Assembly: GCA_025331445.1 (NCBI GenBank)
Contig: JAIWNE010000175.1
Span: forward strand, 1 to 45,200
Origin: Blakeslea trispora
Lineage: Eukaryota; Mucoromycota; Mucoromycetes; Mucorales; Choanephoraceae
Direction of reading: 5' to 3'
Length of the DNA: 45,200 nt
The stretch's first letter is position 1, and the number at the start of each line of letters is the position of its first letter. The translations under genes and the position numbers were made by a program. A model generated the notes under the pieces. It had not been told where the DNA came from. It did no database searches and was given only the letters and a program-made list of their open reading frames with translations. Below, one piece after another: positions 10,849 to 22,200 of the stretch.

Positions 10849-11788
10849 GTGATGATGAAGAAGAAGTTGAAGAAAATCAATTGGATGATCCGCTGGACTT
10901 GCTTCAGAACATCCAAGGCGGTAATACTGACGCTTTTTTCTTAAATACTATAGCTCCTCTTATGAATATTCTCGAACAAAGCGATGAAGACAATGTGGAC
11001 AATACTGCCGATGATGTTATGGAGACAATTGCTGATGCCTACCCTGCTGACCCATTTAGAAATGTCTTGGATTTTGTGTTGATCGCTTTCTTCAATGAGA
11101 GCAAGATGAATCTTTCTATGGCCAAGATCAAATCGATCATGATTATGATCAGACTTTTGTTCAAGCTCAAGGAAAGAGACAATACTCTGCAACTTCTCAA
11201 GACTGACTATATACTGCACTTCAATGAACGAAAGAATACTCGTATCCCTTGTTTAAATCCTACAAGACATACGGGTAAGAACAAAAAGAACGAAGTGCAT
11301 GACTTCTACATGAACAAGCCTTCGGAGTATCTGAAGTTCTTGATGGCTGATCCGGTGCGGGTACCCACTTGACAACTCTGCCCGACCATACTACTTGCGA
11401 GACAAAGAGTTTCCAACAGGGCAAAAAATGGCGTACTCATGAATCTTTCCAACAACCAATGACTACACTTGGCAACGGCGATGATATTTGGGTTACCGAT
11501 CTGGTTCGAGTAAACTATACTAGCAATTAGGATTGTATTTTATTGTCGAACTTCTATACCAATAAGGAAGACTTAAATTCTGAATACATCTCATATCTCA
11601 ATGGCTTTCTTGTAAAGTTTATTGGTGATAATGCTGGTCTAACTTGTGTGGCTATCGATGAAAATGAATGGGCGTTTCCTCTCTCGTCTGTTTATCAAAA
11701 GGTCGATAAGGTTTGTGATGCTCGTTGTTGTATTCATACAGTATGGATCAAGTATTTAGCTACTTATGAATCCACAACCATTCTCTAA
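10849..11788 (+). pseudogene. Transposase A, central region (frameshifted)
   Basis: After the acceptor at about 10848 the frame opens with an acidic tract (DDEEEVEENQ), then runs to 11372. A shift near 11365 moves it to another frame (DHTTCETKSFQQGKKW ... GDDIWVTDLVRV) that ends in TAG near 11528. The third frame resumes at 11543 (LLSNFYTNKEDLNSEY) up to a TAA at 11786. The IWVTDLVRV ... FLLI/FY block is what I recall in front of the catalytic core of fungal Plavaka/CACTA-like transposases. At least one frameshift and two stops make it a pseudogene. Confidence 0.6.
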
Positions 11789-12120
11789 TTCGACTTCAGC
11801 TTGTTTCATTTGACATTCAATTCGGATAAACCTTCATTCAAGGTCAGGACTGACATCTTGCCAATAATTTACCAGTTACTTGGTTTAAGGTACAGATGGC
11901 CAATCATTCTATTTTAGTAATTCTTCTTTACAAGACTGTCATCGTTCATCTCTCATCCGATTCGTTGTTATTATCATAATCATCTACAAGCCTCTAGAAA
12001 AGTTTTACAATCTCAGTTGAAATATCATCTTTATGAAAAGTATAAAAAGCACAACAATTTTGAAGTGAATAAAACATTATCTTTAGTCTGATTAATTCTC
12101 TGATTTCTATCATTGTGATT
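11789..12120. other. Non-coding insert or degraded exon in transposase A
   Basis: About 330 bp without a convincing frame. Its second half looks LTR-like (TATAAAAAG near 12040, AATAAAAC near 12067, then a T-rich end), as in the other LTRs here. I found no convincing TG...CA boundaries with matching flanks, so it is left unassigned. Confidence 0.35.
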
Positions 12121-12122
12121 TC

Positions 12123-13888
12123 TTGGCCTATAACACTCGTCTCGGTTACTGTTCAGATTTGCTTGATACTGCTTATTGGCCTATTCTTAATGACCACAAG
12201 GCACTTCCATTCTGGAATGATCAGCATAGTGCTTTGAATTTTAAGCGTCAAAAGACTGATGGTAGTTTCATGAAGGTCATGGTTGCTCCCATTGTTCTGT
12301 TCTCTGATGACACTTCTGGTAATCAGTCAAAGCAATACAATGTGTTTGATAGTTATTTGATGACTCCCGCTGCATTGTCCTTCGATGCAAGATCGTCTTA
12401 AAATAACACGTACTTTATCTGTACTTCGAACAAGAAGCTATCGGCCGTTGATATGCTTCCTGCTTTAGTAGATGATTTGGTTGAACTGGAAAATGGTATT
12501 GTTATGTACTCGGTCTCTCATAACGAAGATGTTCTGGTTGTCGCTCCTCTTCTCTTGATTTCTGGTGATAACTATCGTCAATCTGAGTTGTCGATGCTTA
12601 TTGGAAGCTCTGCTGGTCATTTTAGTCGAAAGTGTTTGATGTCTCATCAAGCCAAGCCTAATCGGTCATTACGAAAGAATGCAAGTAGACAATCCCGTCT
12701 GGCATACGAGGCAAACAGAGGCAATCCCAAACTATTGGCACCGATCAATCATCACGAATGTCAGAAAAGAACAATTGAGGATCTTCAAAGTTTTCTACTT
12801 TCAAGGAATGCCAGATACTTGGAAGAAATGAAGAAGAAAGGTTAAGGAAAGAATGGCCAAGAACTATTGCGTTTGAAAGCCTTCAACCCTATCTTAGATA
12901 CTCCCGTGGAACTTTTGCATACCATACCTTTTGGTGTCGGAAAGGGGCTCTTACAGCTCTTGTGGCAGGAAATCTTAACGGTTACTCAGAAAGATCTGTT
13001 TCAAAAGGCTATTACTGATCAACGCACCTCTCCGGCTTATACAAGAAACTTAAGGGCTACTTTGAACCACAACGGCTCTTTTGTTGATAGGGACTTCAAG
13101 CAGTTGATCCAGGTGTTGCCTGCTATTCTTAGACGTTCGATCCCCAACATTCCTAAAGGCCATAAACTTGATCTTATTGCTGAATGTTTTGATAGTCTGG
13201 GATTTTTGACATCTTTGCTTTATATGCGAAGTGTCGAAGGGGAATTGAATGGCTACACCTCTCGTTATGTCGCTTGTGAAAGAGCTTTCCGACCGGATTT
13301 TCGCTTTGGATAACCACTTGATTATGAATGGTGTGTTCGTAGACAAGATCCTGTCATTACAACCCAAGCTTCACTTGCTTCACCACTCGAAAGAAGATAT
13401 TATTCGTTTTGGTTTGCCTGTTCACTATGAGACCCGAGCGTGGTGAACAATTCAACAAGTTTATCCGGGAAGAGATTATGCGTACTAACCGCCATAATCC
13501 TTCAAAAGATGTGGCTACCAGTTTCGCTAAACAGTTCGCTGTTCATCATGTTGTTAATGGTGGGTCTTTCATTGTTACAAAAACCCGTCGAGATGGAATT
13601 ACCGAATCAAAGCAAATTATGGCTGCTGGCTATCAGATCAAGATGATGAAAGAAGAACAGCCACAATTCTTTGATCTCATTTTGAGCCACCGGAAAAATG
13701 CTGATAACAACGACTATTATGAGAAGACTGGCGAATTCTTAAGAGTTGGAACAGCAGGTATCTTCAATTGTTCGGCTTCTGGCTTCAACAAATCAATAAT
13801 CGGCATCATTGATTCTGTTGAAAAGTGCATTGTTCAGGAAAACGGCGACGATGTTAAGTCAGTTAAGCACACAATTTCTACTTATTAA
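12123..13888 (+). pseudogene. Transposase A, catalytic core (Plavaka/CACTA-like DDE)
   Basis: Coding blocks in shifting frames. 12123-12401 holds VAPIVLFSDDTSGNQSKQ with the likely first catalytic Asp. 12453-12845 holds LLLISGDNYRQSE with the likely second Asp, then a basic KCLMSHQAK. 12867-13313 holds LDTPVELLHTIPFGVGKG. 13249-13446 and 13409-13888 hold PKLHLLHHSKEDIIRFG and RGEQFNKFIREEI. The same blocks occur in one frame in the second copy at 43637-44794, which confirms the order and shows the breaks here. Stops or shifts lie at about 12399, 12843, 13270-13312 and 13440. The protein would cut and join the element ends, but it is inactive as read. Confidence 0.75.
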
Positions 13889-13931
13889 TTTGAACCATTT
13901 AATACAGGCGTTTCTTTTATTTATTTTGATA

Positions 13932-14173
13932 GGAATTCTGGTTCTGGCTCTTTGTTTCCTGGATGGCTCACTACTCAAGACAATAACATTGTCATGAGAA
14001 GAACTACTGCTGTTGTCCAAGGACTTGCAACCGAAATTGAACTTGTCCAGCGTTTAGATATGCATTTGTCTCTAAGATTCAACAAGCCTGAACAACACCT
14101 TCGCGGCGACTTCAAAATGCTCAACATTCAAAAGTTTGGTACTCTTTGGACCATTCTTCAAAGATATTGTTAG
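13932..14173 (+). pseudogene. Transposase A, C-terminal exon
   Basis: Follows a probable intron (donor near 13854, acceptor GATAG at about 13931). The end of the protein (LRFNKPEQHL ... LNIQKFGTLW) aligns with the end of the second copy (LINLSKFGIYWYF at about 43690). It stops at TAG 14171-14173. Below 14173 the element continues as about 500 bp of non-coding sequence with a C-rich CACTCACTC tract near 14330-14370. Confidence 0.65.
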
Positions 14174-14765
14174 GCGTAATCCTAGGGTTACTTTAGCGAT
14201 ATCTTCAAGGCACTTATGAGCTCTCCATGTTAATCATATGTCATGGAGATTAAACAAGCTGCCAAAATCCATTCACCTTCCCCCACACTTTCTTTTTATT
14301 TTCCTCCAATCATTTAGCATCAAGACCTAACTAATCCCCCCACTCACTCGCACCCCCTCACTCACTCACCCCCCCTTTCATTTCTTGTAGAGCTTGGGGT
14401 GCTGCATCCGTGAATAAAATCTCTCTTTTTCTTTCTCAGATTTTTGCGCAAGTTTTTTATTCTCATCAACCAGTAATAAAAGCCTCTTTGACTTGTGTAA
14501 TCTCTGGACTTTAATTTTCTTTGATTTTCTTGTGTAATTTTCTATTATTTTAGACTAAAACCTTAATATAGCCAATAGCCTTTCGATATTCAGCGGAAGA
14601 GCAATAAAAATTACTATAAACATATGAAAAATCGTTTGGTGTGATTATTATATTGAAAACAAAGCGTGGCTAGAAAGCCTAGTACCTCATTTTCAGTCTT
14701 CGTTTCGGCAACTGTCAGGATTGTTACAGTCGAGTCAACTCGACTTAAAACCCGTCGGGCCAAAA

Positions 14766-14861
14766 AACCGACTCGACTCGACTTTGTTTTTTTAAGCATA
14801 TAACTGACTAGTAACCGACTCGACTCGACTTTGTTTTTTTAAGCATATAACTGACTCGTAA
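14766..14861. repeat. 47-bp tandem duplication with GACTCG motifs
   Basis: Two adjacent copies share ACCGACTCGACTCGACTTTG, a T-run and AAGCATATAACTGACT, in the left sub-terminal region of the hAT remnant. Sub-terminal hexamer arrays are typical hAT transposase-binding regions. Confidence 0.85.
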
Positions 14862-15156
14862 CCGACTCGACCTAACCGAATAACCCGTCGGGTTCGTGTA
14901 ACTCGGGTCAGCTTCAAATAAGGGAGTGTTTACTTATGATCTTTTTCAAGTTTGACAAGAGCATGTTAAGTAAATTTTCAAATGTGTTGTAAATTTATTA
15001 AGATTAAAATAAAAAAAATGCAAAAGAAAATCAAGAATCAAATAATTAAAAAAAAAGCAATAAGAAATGTGAATATAGTATATAGATAAGACAATTGTGT
15101 ATGCATTCAAACAAAATATAGAAGCGGCTTATGTAATTTGCAAAAAAGAAAAAAAA

Positions 15157-15396
15157 CTAGATCTTGCGCAGGTGTTGTATATCTTGAGACCAGTAACTTG
15201 ACAGGACTAATGTCTTACTTGCTTTTGCCCTAAGTTTAGCTCTTGCAATGGTAGTGATGCGCTTCGCTTGGGAAAAGAGGCGCTCACAAGGCGTTGATGT
15301 ATCTGGTATTGAAAGATATTTTTTTGTTATTGCTGAAAGAGCAGGATATTTTCCACCTTCAATTTTTAGCAACGAGTAGGTCTTCCTGATCTGCAA
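15157..15396 (-). pseudogene. hAT transposase C-terminal dimerisation domain
   Basis: A 79-residue frame carries the hAT C-terminal signature: YPALSAITKKYLSIP, then STPCERLFSQA. This is the conserved dimerisation block of Ac/hobo/Tam3-type transposases, which is why the family call is firm. It is truncated N-terminally. Further upstream on the minus strand (15650-15470) another short open stretch ends in a stop, which I could not assign. The catalytic RNase H-like core was not found, so the gene is a fragment. Confidence 0.85.
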
Positions 15397-16060
15397 AAGG
15401 TTTCAATCAAGATCGGCTAAATTTGAATTTCTTTCATACCTCTATTTAATCTACCAAGTTTGCCTGTTTAATATCCAAGAGTCAAGGCTAATACATATGA
15501 TGCAGCAATGAGAATATTTGAATCATGGGCATATGCGTATTTTGTTCTTACATAATTATCATTAGCATTTTCTCTTGCTACATTTAACTTTTTTACAAAT
15601 TGTTTGGTAGTAGCTGGTTTTATATTTGAGCATTGATCGCTCATCGCTTAAAAAAATAACTTTCCAAATAAGATTGCAATTGCGATGAATCGCATAACCT
15701 TTACTCTTTTTCATTGTAGGCTTGAGTTGTTAGATTTTGAGTAGGTCCGCGTTTTGTGAAGGTAGCATCATCGTATTATCGATGTTGCAAGTAAATAATA
15801 AAAAGAAAAATAATATGACCAAAACGATAAATGTAATGTAAGAAAAGAATTCTTTTAATCAAAAGCAAAATCGAGCTCTATACTACTTCTACAGTAACAC
15901 TAAAGTAATCCCGAATACCTTAACACGTTGGGTACCCGACGGGTAACTCAACTCGACTTTAGATTTTTGGCAAACCCGACTTTTTGTAAGTCGAGTCGAG
16001 TCAAACTCGACCCGTACCCGACCGATTGCGATTCCTAATTTAATCATCGTGAGTAAGATC

Positions 16061-16160
16061 TTATCCTCTAATACATCTGTTCAGATTTTCAATGCAGTGC
16101 TTAGTCCATCCTTCACAATCTTCGGGCCGGATGCCTTTTTCTGCTTGCTCGATAGCCTTG
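16061..16160 (-). pseudogene. IS630/Tc1-like transposase C-terminal tail
   Basis: The minus-strand frame ends PEDCEGWTKHCIENLNRCIRG. It aligns with the end of the intact central transposase (ADDCQGWIRHSVSFFEACL at about 36650-36705). Only the last ~30 residues survive. Upstream the sequence passes directly into the DIRS-B terminal repeat at 16161-16209, so the DIRS element truncates it or sits beside it. No matching transposase remainder was found on the right side of DIRS-B. Confidence 0.75.
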
Positions 16161-16209
16161 TTGGATGTCGTTCCTAATCTAACCTTTGTTGCCTCCATTT
16201 CGACTTCAG
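16161..16209 (+). repeat. DIRS-B left inverted terminal repeat
   Basis: TTGGATGTCGTTCCTAATC... is the reverse complement of 28682-28730 with one mismatch. Inverted terminal repeats, rather than direct LTRs, are diagnostic of DIRS1-type elements. Confidence 0.92.
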
Positions 16210-16229
16210 TTGAAACAACTCCAAGTGAG

Positions 16230-17215
16230 ATGCGAGCAACCCTCAAAAAATACACTAAAGACATTCCTCAATATGAAGGTGGAGACTAGACAAGGACTGA
16301 AACTATCAACAAGTCCTTTATCAAAGACCTTAAGAGATACAGGGTGGACGCACATCAAGTCGTTACCCAAAGGTACAAGGATGCAGGCAACATCCGAATG
16401 GCAGCAAAAGCATCGACAGGCGTTTTTGAAGACCTCAAGTACATCCAAGACCATGGAGGAGATGAACAGACACTTGAAAACATCATGGATGTTATATCCG
16501 AGAATATAACAGGCACAATAAAATTGAGTAAAGTGTGAAAACAAAGAAGTGATTAGAACCTGAACGGCCAAAAAGATAGATATGAATCTGATCTGCGTTT
16601 ATTTCAAATATGTGCCTTCTATTTATACTTTCATGATAACTGAGTAGCAATCCTTATTTAAACTGAGTGCAATTGATGATAGCTAATCGGGTGCTTTGGA
16701 TAAAGGTTGATACCTATTGCGCATTGACCAAAGGTTACCATTGGCGCAATTGTTTCGATCCAAGTGTCCTGATGTAAATGAAGTGTGATCCGATCTTTTA
16801 TTTAGACTGAGCTAAGTGTCAATCTGGCTATGAATAATGAAGGGTCGTGTAATTAGGTACCCGCTTAGATATAGATAATGTCTCAGATGGAGTAGAATGT
16901 AGGCTGTATACAACAATGGAGAAAGTACGTCGATTAGTCATCTACAGCTTCTGTACAGCTAAAAACATCGACAGAGAAGCCAGAGAACTCACTACTACAG
17001 CCTTACACCTCCCATCCAACATGCGATACTTGGAAACAGAAAACGCAGACCCCAATAAAATATTGTCCTTCCTTAAAGAAACTGTCGAAAAATTCACCAA
17101 GCTCGATTTGAGCAACAGATCCTTAGAAGTGCAATGGGCAACAAGGATAACTTCAGGTAAAAACCCAAAGGAAACTTTCCTAACTACCCCAAGCAAAACA
17201 CATACCGTCCAAAGT
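16230..17215 (+). pseudogene. DIRS-B gag-like protein (one stop, split by LTR)
   Basis: The frame opens just inside the left ITR. ATG 16230 gives RATLKKYTKDIPQYEGGD, then a TAG at 16287-16289, then continues KSFIKDLKRYRVDAHQVV. At 16490 it is interrupted by a 426-bp solo LTR. Removing 16490-16920 rejoins ENIM to EKVRRLVIYSFC in the same frame. It runs on to about 17210, where a T9 run near 17215-17225 shifts the frame. DIRS gag proteins have no widely conserved motif, so the label rests on position between the ITR and RT. The long apparent frame from 16916 to 18628 starts with the ATG inside the duplicated target site and is an artefact beyond about 17215. Confidence 0.75.
16490..16915 (+). 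mobile_element. Solo LTR, 426-bp family, copy 2
   Basis: Begins TGTTATATCCG, ends GTATACAACA. It is flanked by perfect ATGGA duplications (16485-16489 and 16916-16920). It is an inverted near-identical copy of 27700-28125. No coding content. Note that the right TSD copy creates a spurious ATG. Confidence 0.95.
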
Positions 17216-17369
17216 TTTTTTTTGGCAAAGGCAGAGGGAAGCCATTCCCTCAGTCGGAGCCAACCAGCTCCTAGAACAACACCAACCAATAAGCATAAAA
17301 AATCCACTGCCCCAACAACTTCCCCAAGAAACAACAACAGGTCACTATGCAATTCTCTCAGATGGCACT

Positions 17370-18393
17370 CAGCCAAGCGGTCGTCTGAGGCGATTTGCCC
17401 ACAATTGGAAAACCCAAATACAACATCCTTGACCGGTATCCGTGGTTTCAGAAGGATATCAGATCCAATGGGATTCCAAACCTCAACCATGGAGACAAAA
17501 GAAAATGAATTTCAGCCACGAGGATCGATTAGCCGTCGACACAGCAGTGGACAAATTTCTGACGGCAGGAATTATAGAAAAATCACCCACACAGTCTCAA
17601 GACTTTTTGTCCAGTTTCTTTACAATCCAAGAGAAAACAAAAAAACGTCCCATTTTAGATTGCCAACAATTGAACCAATTCGTACAATGTCAGCACTTCA
17701 AGATGGAAGGCGTACCAGCACTCCGGGACATTATCGAAGAAAACGACCTCATGGTAAGATTAGATTTAAAAGATGTCTAGGTCGTAGTACCGATACACGA
17801 GAACTCCAAACAGTATCTCTCATTCCTGCACCGAGGAGTAGTCTACCAATACACGTCCCTAGCATTTGGACTGAGTGTAGCGCCCAGAGTATTCTCGAAG
17901 CTAATGCGTTATGCAATAGAGCCTTTGAAAAAGCGGGGGATTCGGGTCATCTACTATTTAGACGACATATGTATATTAGGGAAATAGACCCAAAAAATGA
18001 AACGAATAACAAATCTGGTAATCGATCATTTGTGCAATTTAGGGTTTCTAATAAATTGGGAGAAGAGTGTGCTCACCCCTTCAAAGATCCAAGAGTTCCT
18101 GGGGTTCTCTTTCAACACACAATCAATGACCCTGAAGGTTCCTCAAGAGAAAATGAACAAGATCATCCAACGAACGAGGCAAGCTATGAAGTTGACCCAC
18201 ATCCGCTCATGCCGTTGGATAGCCAGCCTGATAGGGAAAATGACATCTGTCATTCCAGCAATGGGGGAGGCGTTATTACATGTCCGACACTTGCAGAGAG
18301 ATTTAACAAAGAACCTTCGACTGAATGGCAGCAGGAACTGGGAAGGTCCCTGCCCTCTGTCCGAGGAGATCAAGCAAGACCTTCTTTGGTGGG
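17370..18393 (+). pseudogene. DIRS-B reverse transcriptase (three in-frame stops)
   Basis: A single frame (codon starts divisible by 3) from about 17370 holds the DIRS RT. It shows GRLRRFAHNWK, then SEGYQIQWDSKP, the finger motif RLDLKDV (about 17762-17777) directly followed by TAG 17778-17780, then VVPIHE, AFGLSVAPRVF and the catalytic YYLDDICIL at about 17950-17975. It continues after TAG 17985-17987 to LGFSF and DLLWW (18388). An earlier TGA is at 17430-17432. The stop after DLKDV replaces the usual aromatic residue of the DLKDAY-type motif. The frame continues after the insertion 18394-25513 as EHWSQCKNGLP, the start of RNase H. Confidence 0.9.
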
Positions 18394-18871
18394 TGTGATA
18401 TTTGCAGTCTCAGATAAATTCAATGAGAGGGAACTCGATTTTTTTATTAAAAAGAAAGAGAGAGAACTGATTCTACTGCAAGTCCATGTTGTGTTTATAT
18501 ATTATTTCTATCTCGGTTTCAATCAATCACTCCGTTATGATTTTATCTGTATGAGCAGTTTTCCTACTAGGATGACTGGTCACCTTAATCGAAAGATGGC
18601 TGTAGCCAGATTTCATCCCCCGCCTTGAATAAGGTGGAGATATATTGTTTACTTGATTTATATCTTGGAGAGATAATAATTATGCTCGACAAGATATGTT
18701 TTAATCTTGATTAGTGTTTCAATATATCAGGCATAACTGTTTCATACTTGATCACTTGTTTCGTTGGATGTTTAGATCAGTTTAGATTAGGTGATAACGA
18801 AAGACAAGCCCTTTGTAATTATGTCTCAGAACGATCTTTATCCAAGTAATGATTTAGTCTTTTCTTATAAT

Positions 18872-19142
18872 TGTGATATTTGACGTATGAATCAGTAAGT
18901 TGTAAAAAATGAGTCCCCTTGAATCCTTTATTAAAAGTAAGGGAAGATTCATAAGTCAAAAGTAAATTGGCTTATAATAAAAATCAATCTCTTTTAATTT
19001 AAATTCAGTACCAATAAAATACGTAGAATCATTTATATGATTTCTACCTTCTAATATGATGTTAACATTGTATTAGAAGGTTTTAGTATTATAGGTGTAA
19101 TCTAATTCGACTTGGCTATAGGATGCTTAGGGAAATACCACA
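18872..19142 (-). repeat. Chromovirus 3' LTR (271 bp)
   Basis: TGTGATATTTGACG... to ...AAATACCACA on the plus strand, identical by eye to 24838-25108. It contains an internal imperfect inverted repeat (TTCTACCTTCTAATATGATG / CATTGTATTAGAAGG near 19040-19083). Confidence 0.96.
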
Positions 19143-19280
19143 TAGTCCCCCACCGGAATTAGATTACCCTCGAAAGGTAAGGAAAAAAATTGAGATATTA
19201 AAAAAAATAAAAAAACTTTCTGGGAAGGTACGAAACGATTGCAGAAATAAAAAAAGGGACAGGTAGTTCAGTAAGTAATC

Positions 19281-22200
19281 CTACAATTTCGAAGGAGTAC
19301 GACGACTGGAACTACGAGTTGCAATACGTGTACGCTTTGAAGAAGGAGAAATATCTGAGGTGCCAGAAGTACGTTTGTTGACCGAACGACTGGAAGGAAC
19401 AAATGAACTTACATCCGAAGCTTGAACATTCTCATCTGAATTGAGAGATGAGATGAATTGAGAAATAGATCCAGGAGGATTTTTCTTCAATACAGCAGCA
19501 GAAGAAGGAGAGTTCGTATATTTGGCAGACTTTTTGGGTTTATAAGGAATACCAAGTTTTTTCCAATAGGTACGAAGTAAATCAGTTGCATTCATGTTGT
19601 CTGCAGTGATCCATTCGTCCCATTCAGGACTATAGTTCTTCCATCGAACTAAATACTCTCTGTTCCGATGATCACCGCGATAATTGATAATGGCTTCAAC
19701 TTCAAAATGTTTGAGTTCGTTGCCTTCATCATCAGTTTCAATGACCTCATCTTTAGAAATTAACTTGAGTTCGATGGACGTATAGTTACGAGGCATCATG
19801 GCACCTGTTTCGTCACGCAATACGTAAGAGTTACCTTCAGTTTTACGGACAACAGTGTATGGGCCTTCATATGAGGGGGCCAGTTGGCCAAGTTTAGTAT
19901 GAGCACGGACCATGACATGGTCATCGGGTTGATACTCAACGAGACGATGTTTGCTGTTGAATTTAGCTTCTTCCAGCTCAATTTGTGCTTTAGTTTTTGC
20001 AGTAATAGCAGGGAATACAATATCAGCCATATAGTCAATGCGTTTCATTAATTCTTCGTGAGACATTAACGTACGATCTTTGGCTTTCGAGATATTGCTA
20101 TGATCTTTCTTGAAACCATAAGGTTCTGCCATTTTACGTGCAAACATAAGCGAAAAAGGTGTAGAATTTAATCTTTTAGATATGCGATTATTCAAGGCTA
20201 GTTGAACAGCATTAAGATGTAAACTCCAATCGTTACCAACGCCACGAGTAGTTTTGGATAAACCGAGTTTAACTTCTTTGACTAGTCGTTCTGATATACC
20301 ATTTGCAGAGGCATGTAGAGGCGTGATAAATCTATGATTGTAACCCAACGCATAGGCAAGATCAGCGCTTAGAGTATTAGAAAACTCTTTACCGTTATCA
20401 CTAGACAATACCGAAGGTGGACCAAAGATAGAGAAAATGTCGATGAGCGCTCTTAAAACGGTACCGCTTTTCTTGTCTACTAAGGGGCGTAGAATACAGA
20501 ATCGAGTACATACACAAATCACGACCAAGAAATAGTTATATGAACCATACGTAGTAGTATTTAAAGGTCCCCCTAGATCTATGGCGAAGTGATCTCCTGG
20601 GACATAACTATATAAGTTGCGCGCAGGATGGTATCCTTTCTTTTCAATGTTGTGCTTTTGGCATTCTGTGCATTTTCTGACATAGTCAATGCAATGCTTT
20701 ATAAGGTTTGGCCAGTGGATTCCTTCTTGATGTAATCTTTTAACCATTTGTTCAGCGCCATAATGTCCTACTTTATTATGAGCGTCCTCAAGTAAGTCTT
20801 GGTGTTCTGATTCAGGAGGGTTAAGATAATCAGAATGGATTGTCTGTAAGCTTTGTATATAAAAGACTTTCTTTGTTTGTAAAAGAGACTTTTTGATTTC
20901 ATTAGATAATTCAATAGTGTCATCTTTGTGTGACACAATATCCTTATCATTATTTTTGGCTACGCAAGGAATTTTTTTATCTTTTTCCAAGCGTGAATCT
21001 TCTTTAATCTTGAACTTCTTTTTCTGTTCATTGATTGTATTCGAAATGCCAAAATTATTCTTGGCAAGCAAAACGCGTTTGTTGATGGCAGTATTAGCTT
21101 TGTTACAACTATCAGTATTATCAGGTTCGAACAAACGTGACAGCATATCAGGCAGAATGTTATCCAAACCTTTACGATACACAACTGAAAAGTCATAATC
21201 GAGAAACACGTCGAGCCATTTCATGAGCATGGAATTTGCATTCGTTTGATTATGAGCAAAGGATAGAGCCTTGTGATCACAAAAGACAGTAAAGTGCACG
21301 TTCCAGATGAATTTATGAAACTGCTTTAAAGCATATATGATGGCAAGCAATTCGCGCATAGTTGTGCTATAGTTTTGTTCACTTTTGCTCAACTTACGTG
21401 AAAAGAATCCAATGTACTTGGTAATAGTTTTAGTTTCACCATCTGCAGTTGTCTCATTATACTCTTGGTACAAGCAACAGCCAATAGCATAATTTGAAGC
21501 ATCAGTGGCAATACAGAATGGATGACTATGGTTTGGATGGCTTAGTAGAACATCAGATGCCAGGATTTGTTTCAGTGCTTTGAAATCGTGCTCATGAACA
21601 TCAGTCCAAGTAAATACACTTTTTGATTTCTTGTTCAATGCATCGAAAGATCGTAGAGCATCTAAGTTCGCCATTAATTTTGCAACATTTGGGAGATGCT
21701 GTCTAAAGTAGTTTACGAATCCAAGGAATGCAGCACATTGCTTAGATGTTGTTGGGCGTGGCCAATCCATTACGTTTGTAAGCTTTCTTTGGTCAATACG
21801 TCTTCCATACTCAGATATAGAGAAGCCGAGTAGAAATACTTCAGCTTTGGCAAAATGAGATTTATCAAAGTTGACACGTAGATTCGCTCCGGTAAGGATT
21901 GCAAGAACTTCTTTGACATGCAGGAAATGAGCTTCGATGGATTGAGAGAAGATACAAATATCATCCACAAACACCGAGACATGAGGCATATCTTTAAAGA
22001 GAGTTAACATCACCCTAGAGAACAATTGACTGATAGTAGACACACCGAAGGGAGATCCAACATGCATGTATTTCAAGCCGTTAGGAGCAGTAAAACTAGT
22101 TTTTTTACGATCCTCGGGATTCACAGGGAATTGTGAGAATGCACTTTTCAGATCAATCGTAGTGAATACTTTTGCACCAGCCATAGCATGATAAATGTCA

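Larger units (their letters stand above)
8161..14723 (+). mobile_element. Plavaka/CACTA-like DNA transposon A (6.6 kb, decayed)
   Basis: Inverted ends of about 43 bp lie at 8161-8203 (CAATCTGACAGTTGCCGAAA...) and 14681-14723, with one indel and one mismatch. Between them is one plus-strand multi-exon transposase (10197-14173). The same type of end caps the MITE at 28729-28984. No target duplication is convincing: flanks read GAG and TTA, and a hAT element abuts the right end. The transposase family (SDDTSGN, GDN, a conserved E-rich block) points to the Plavaka/CACTA superfamily as found in fungi. This is inference from motif memory, not a search. Confidence 0.75.
14727..16023 (-). mobile_element. 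hAT-like transposon remnant
   Basis: GACTCG-rich sub-terminal blocks lie at both ends (14727-14900 and 15925-16023), with a hAT dimerisation-domain frame between. The octamers GATTGTTA (14719-14726) and GATTGCGA (16024-16031) match at 6 of 8 positions. This fits a decayed 8-bp hAT target duplication, but exact ends are uncertain. The left side has a 47-bp direct repeat. The element inserted at or next to the right end of transposon A. Confidence 0.65.

Noticed and set aside
11643..12116. Solo LTR bounded by TTGTG pentamers in transposon A
   Set aside because: The tips TGGCTATC and TTCTATCA are not good inverted LTR ends, and the first part is coding-like (AIDENEWAFPLSS). Probably a chance pentamer match.
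17778..17987. UAG recoded as a sense codon in DIRS-B
   Set aside because: Intact genes here use ordinary stops (36718-36720 TAA; chromovirus gag TAA), and the DIRS frame also contains TGA and TAA. Decay is simpler.
16916..18628. A 570-codon open frame as one gene
   Set aside because: Its ATG is part of a duplicated target site. Only the first ~100 codons follow DIRS gag. From 17215 on it is a shadow frame of RT, and past 18394 it crosses an inserted LTR.
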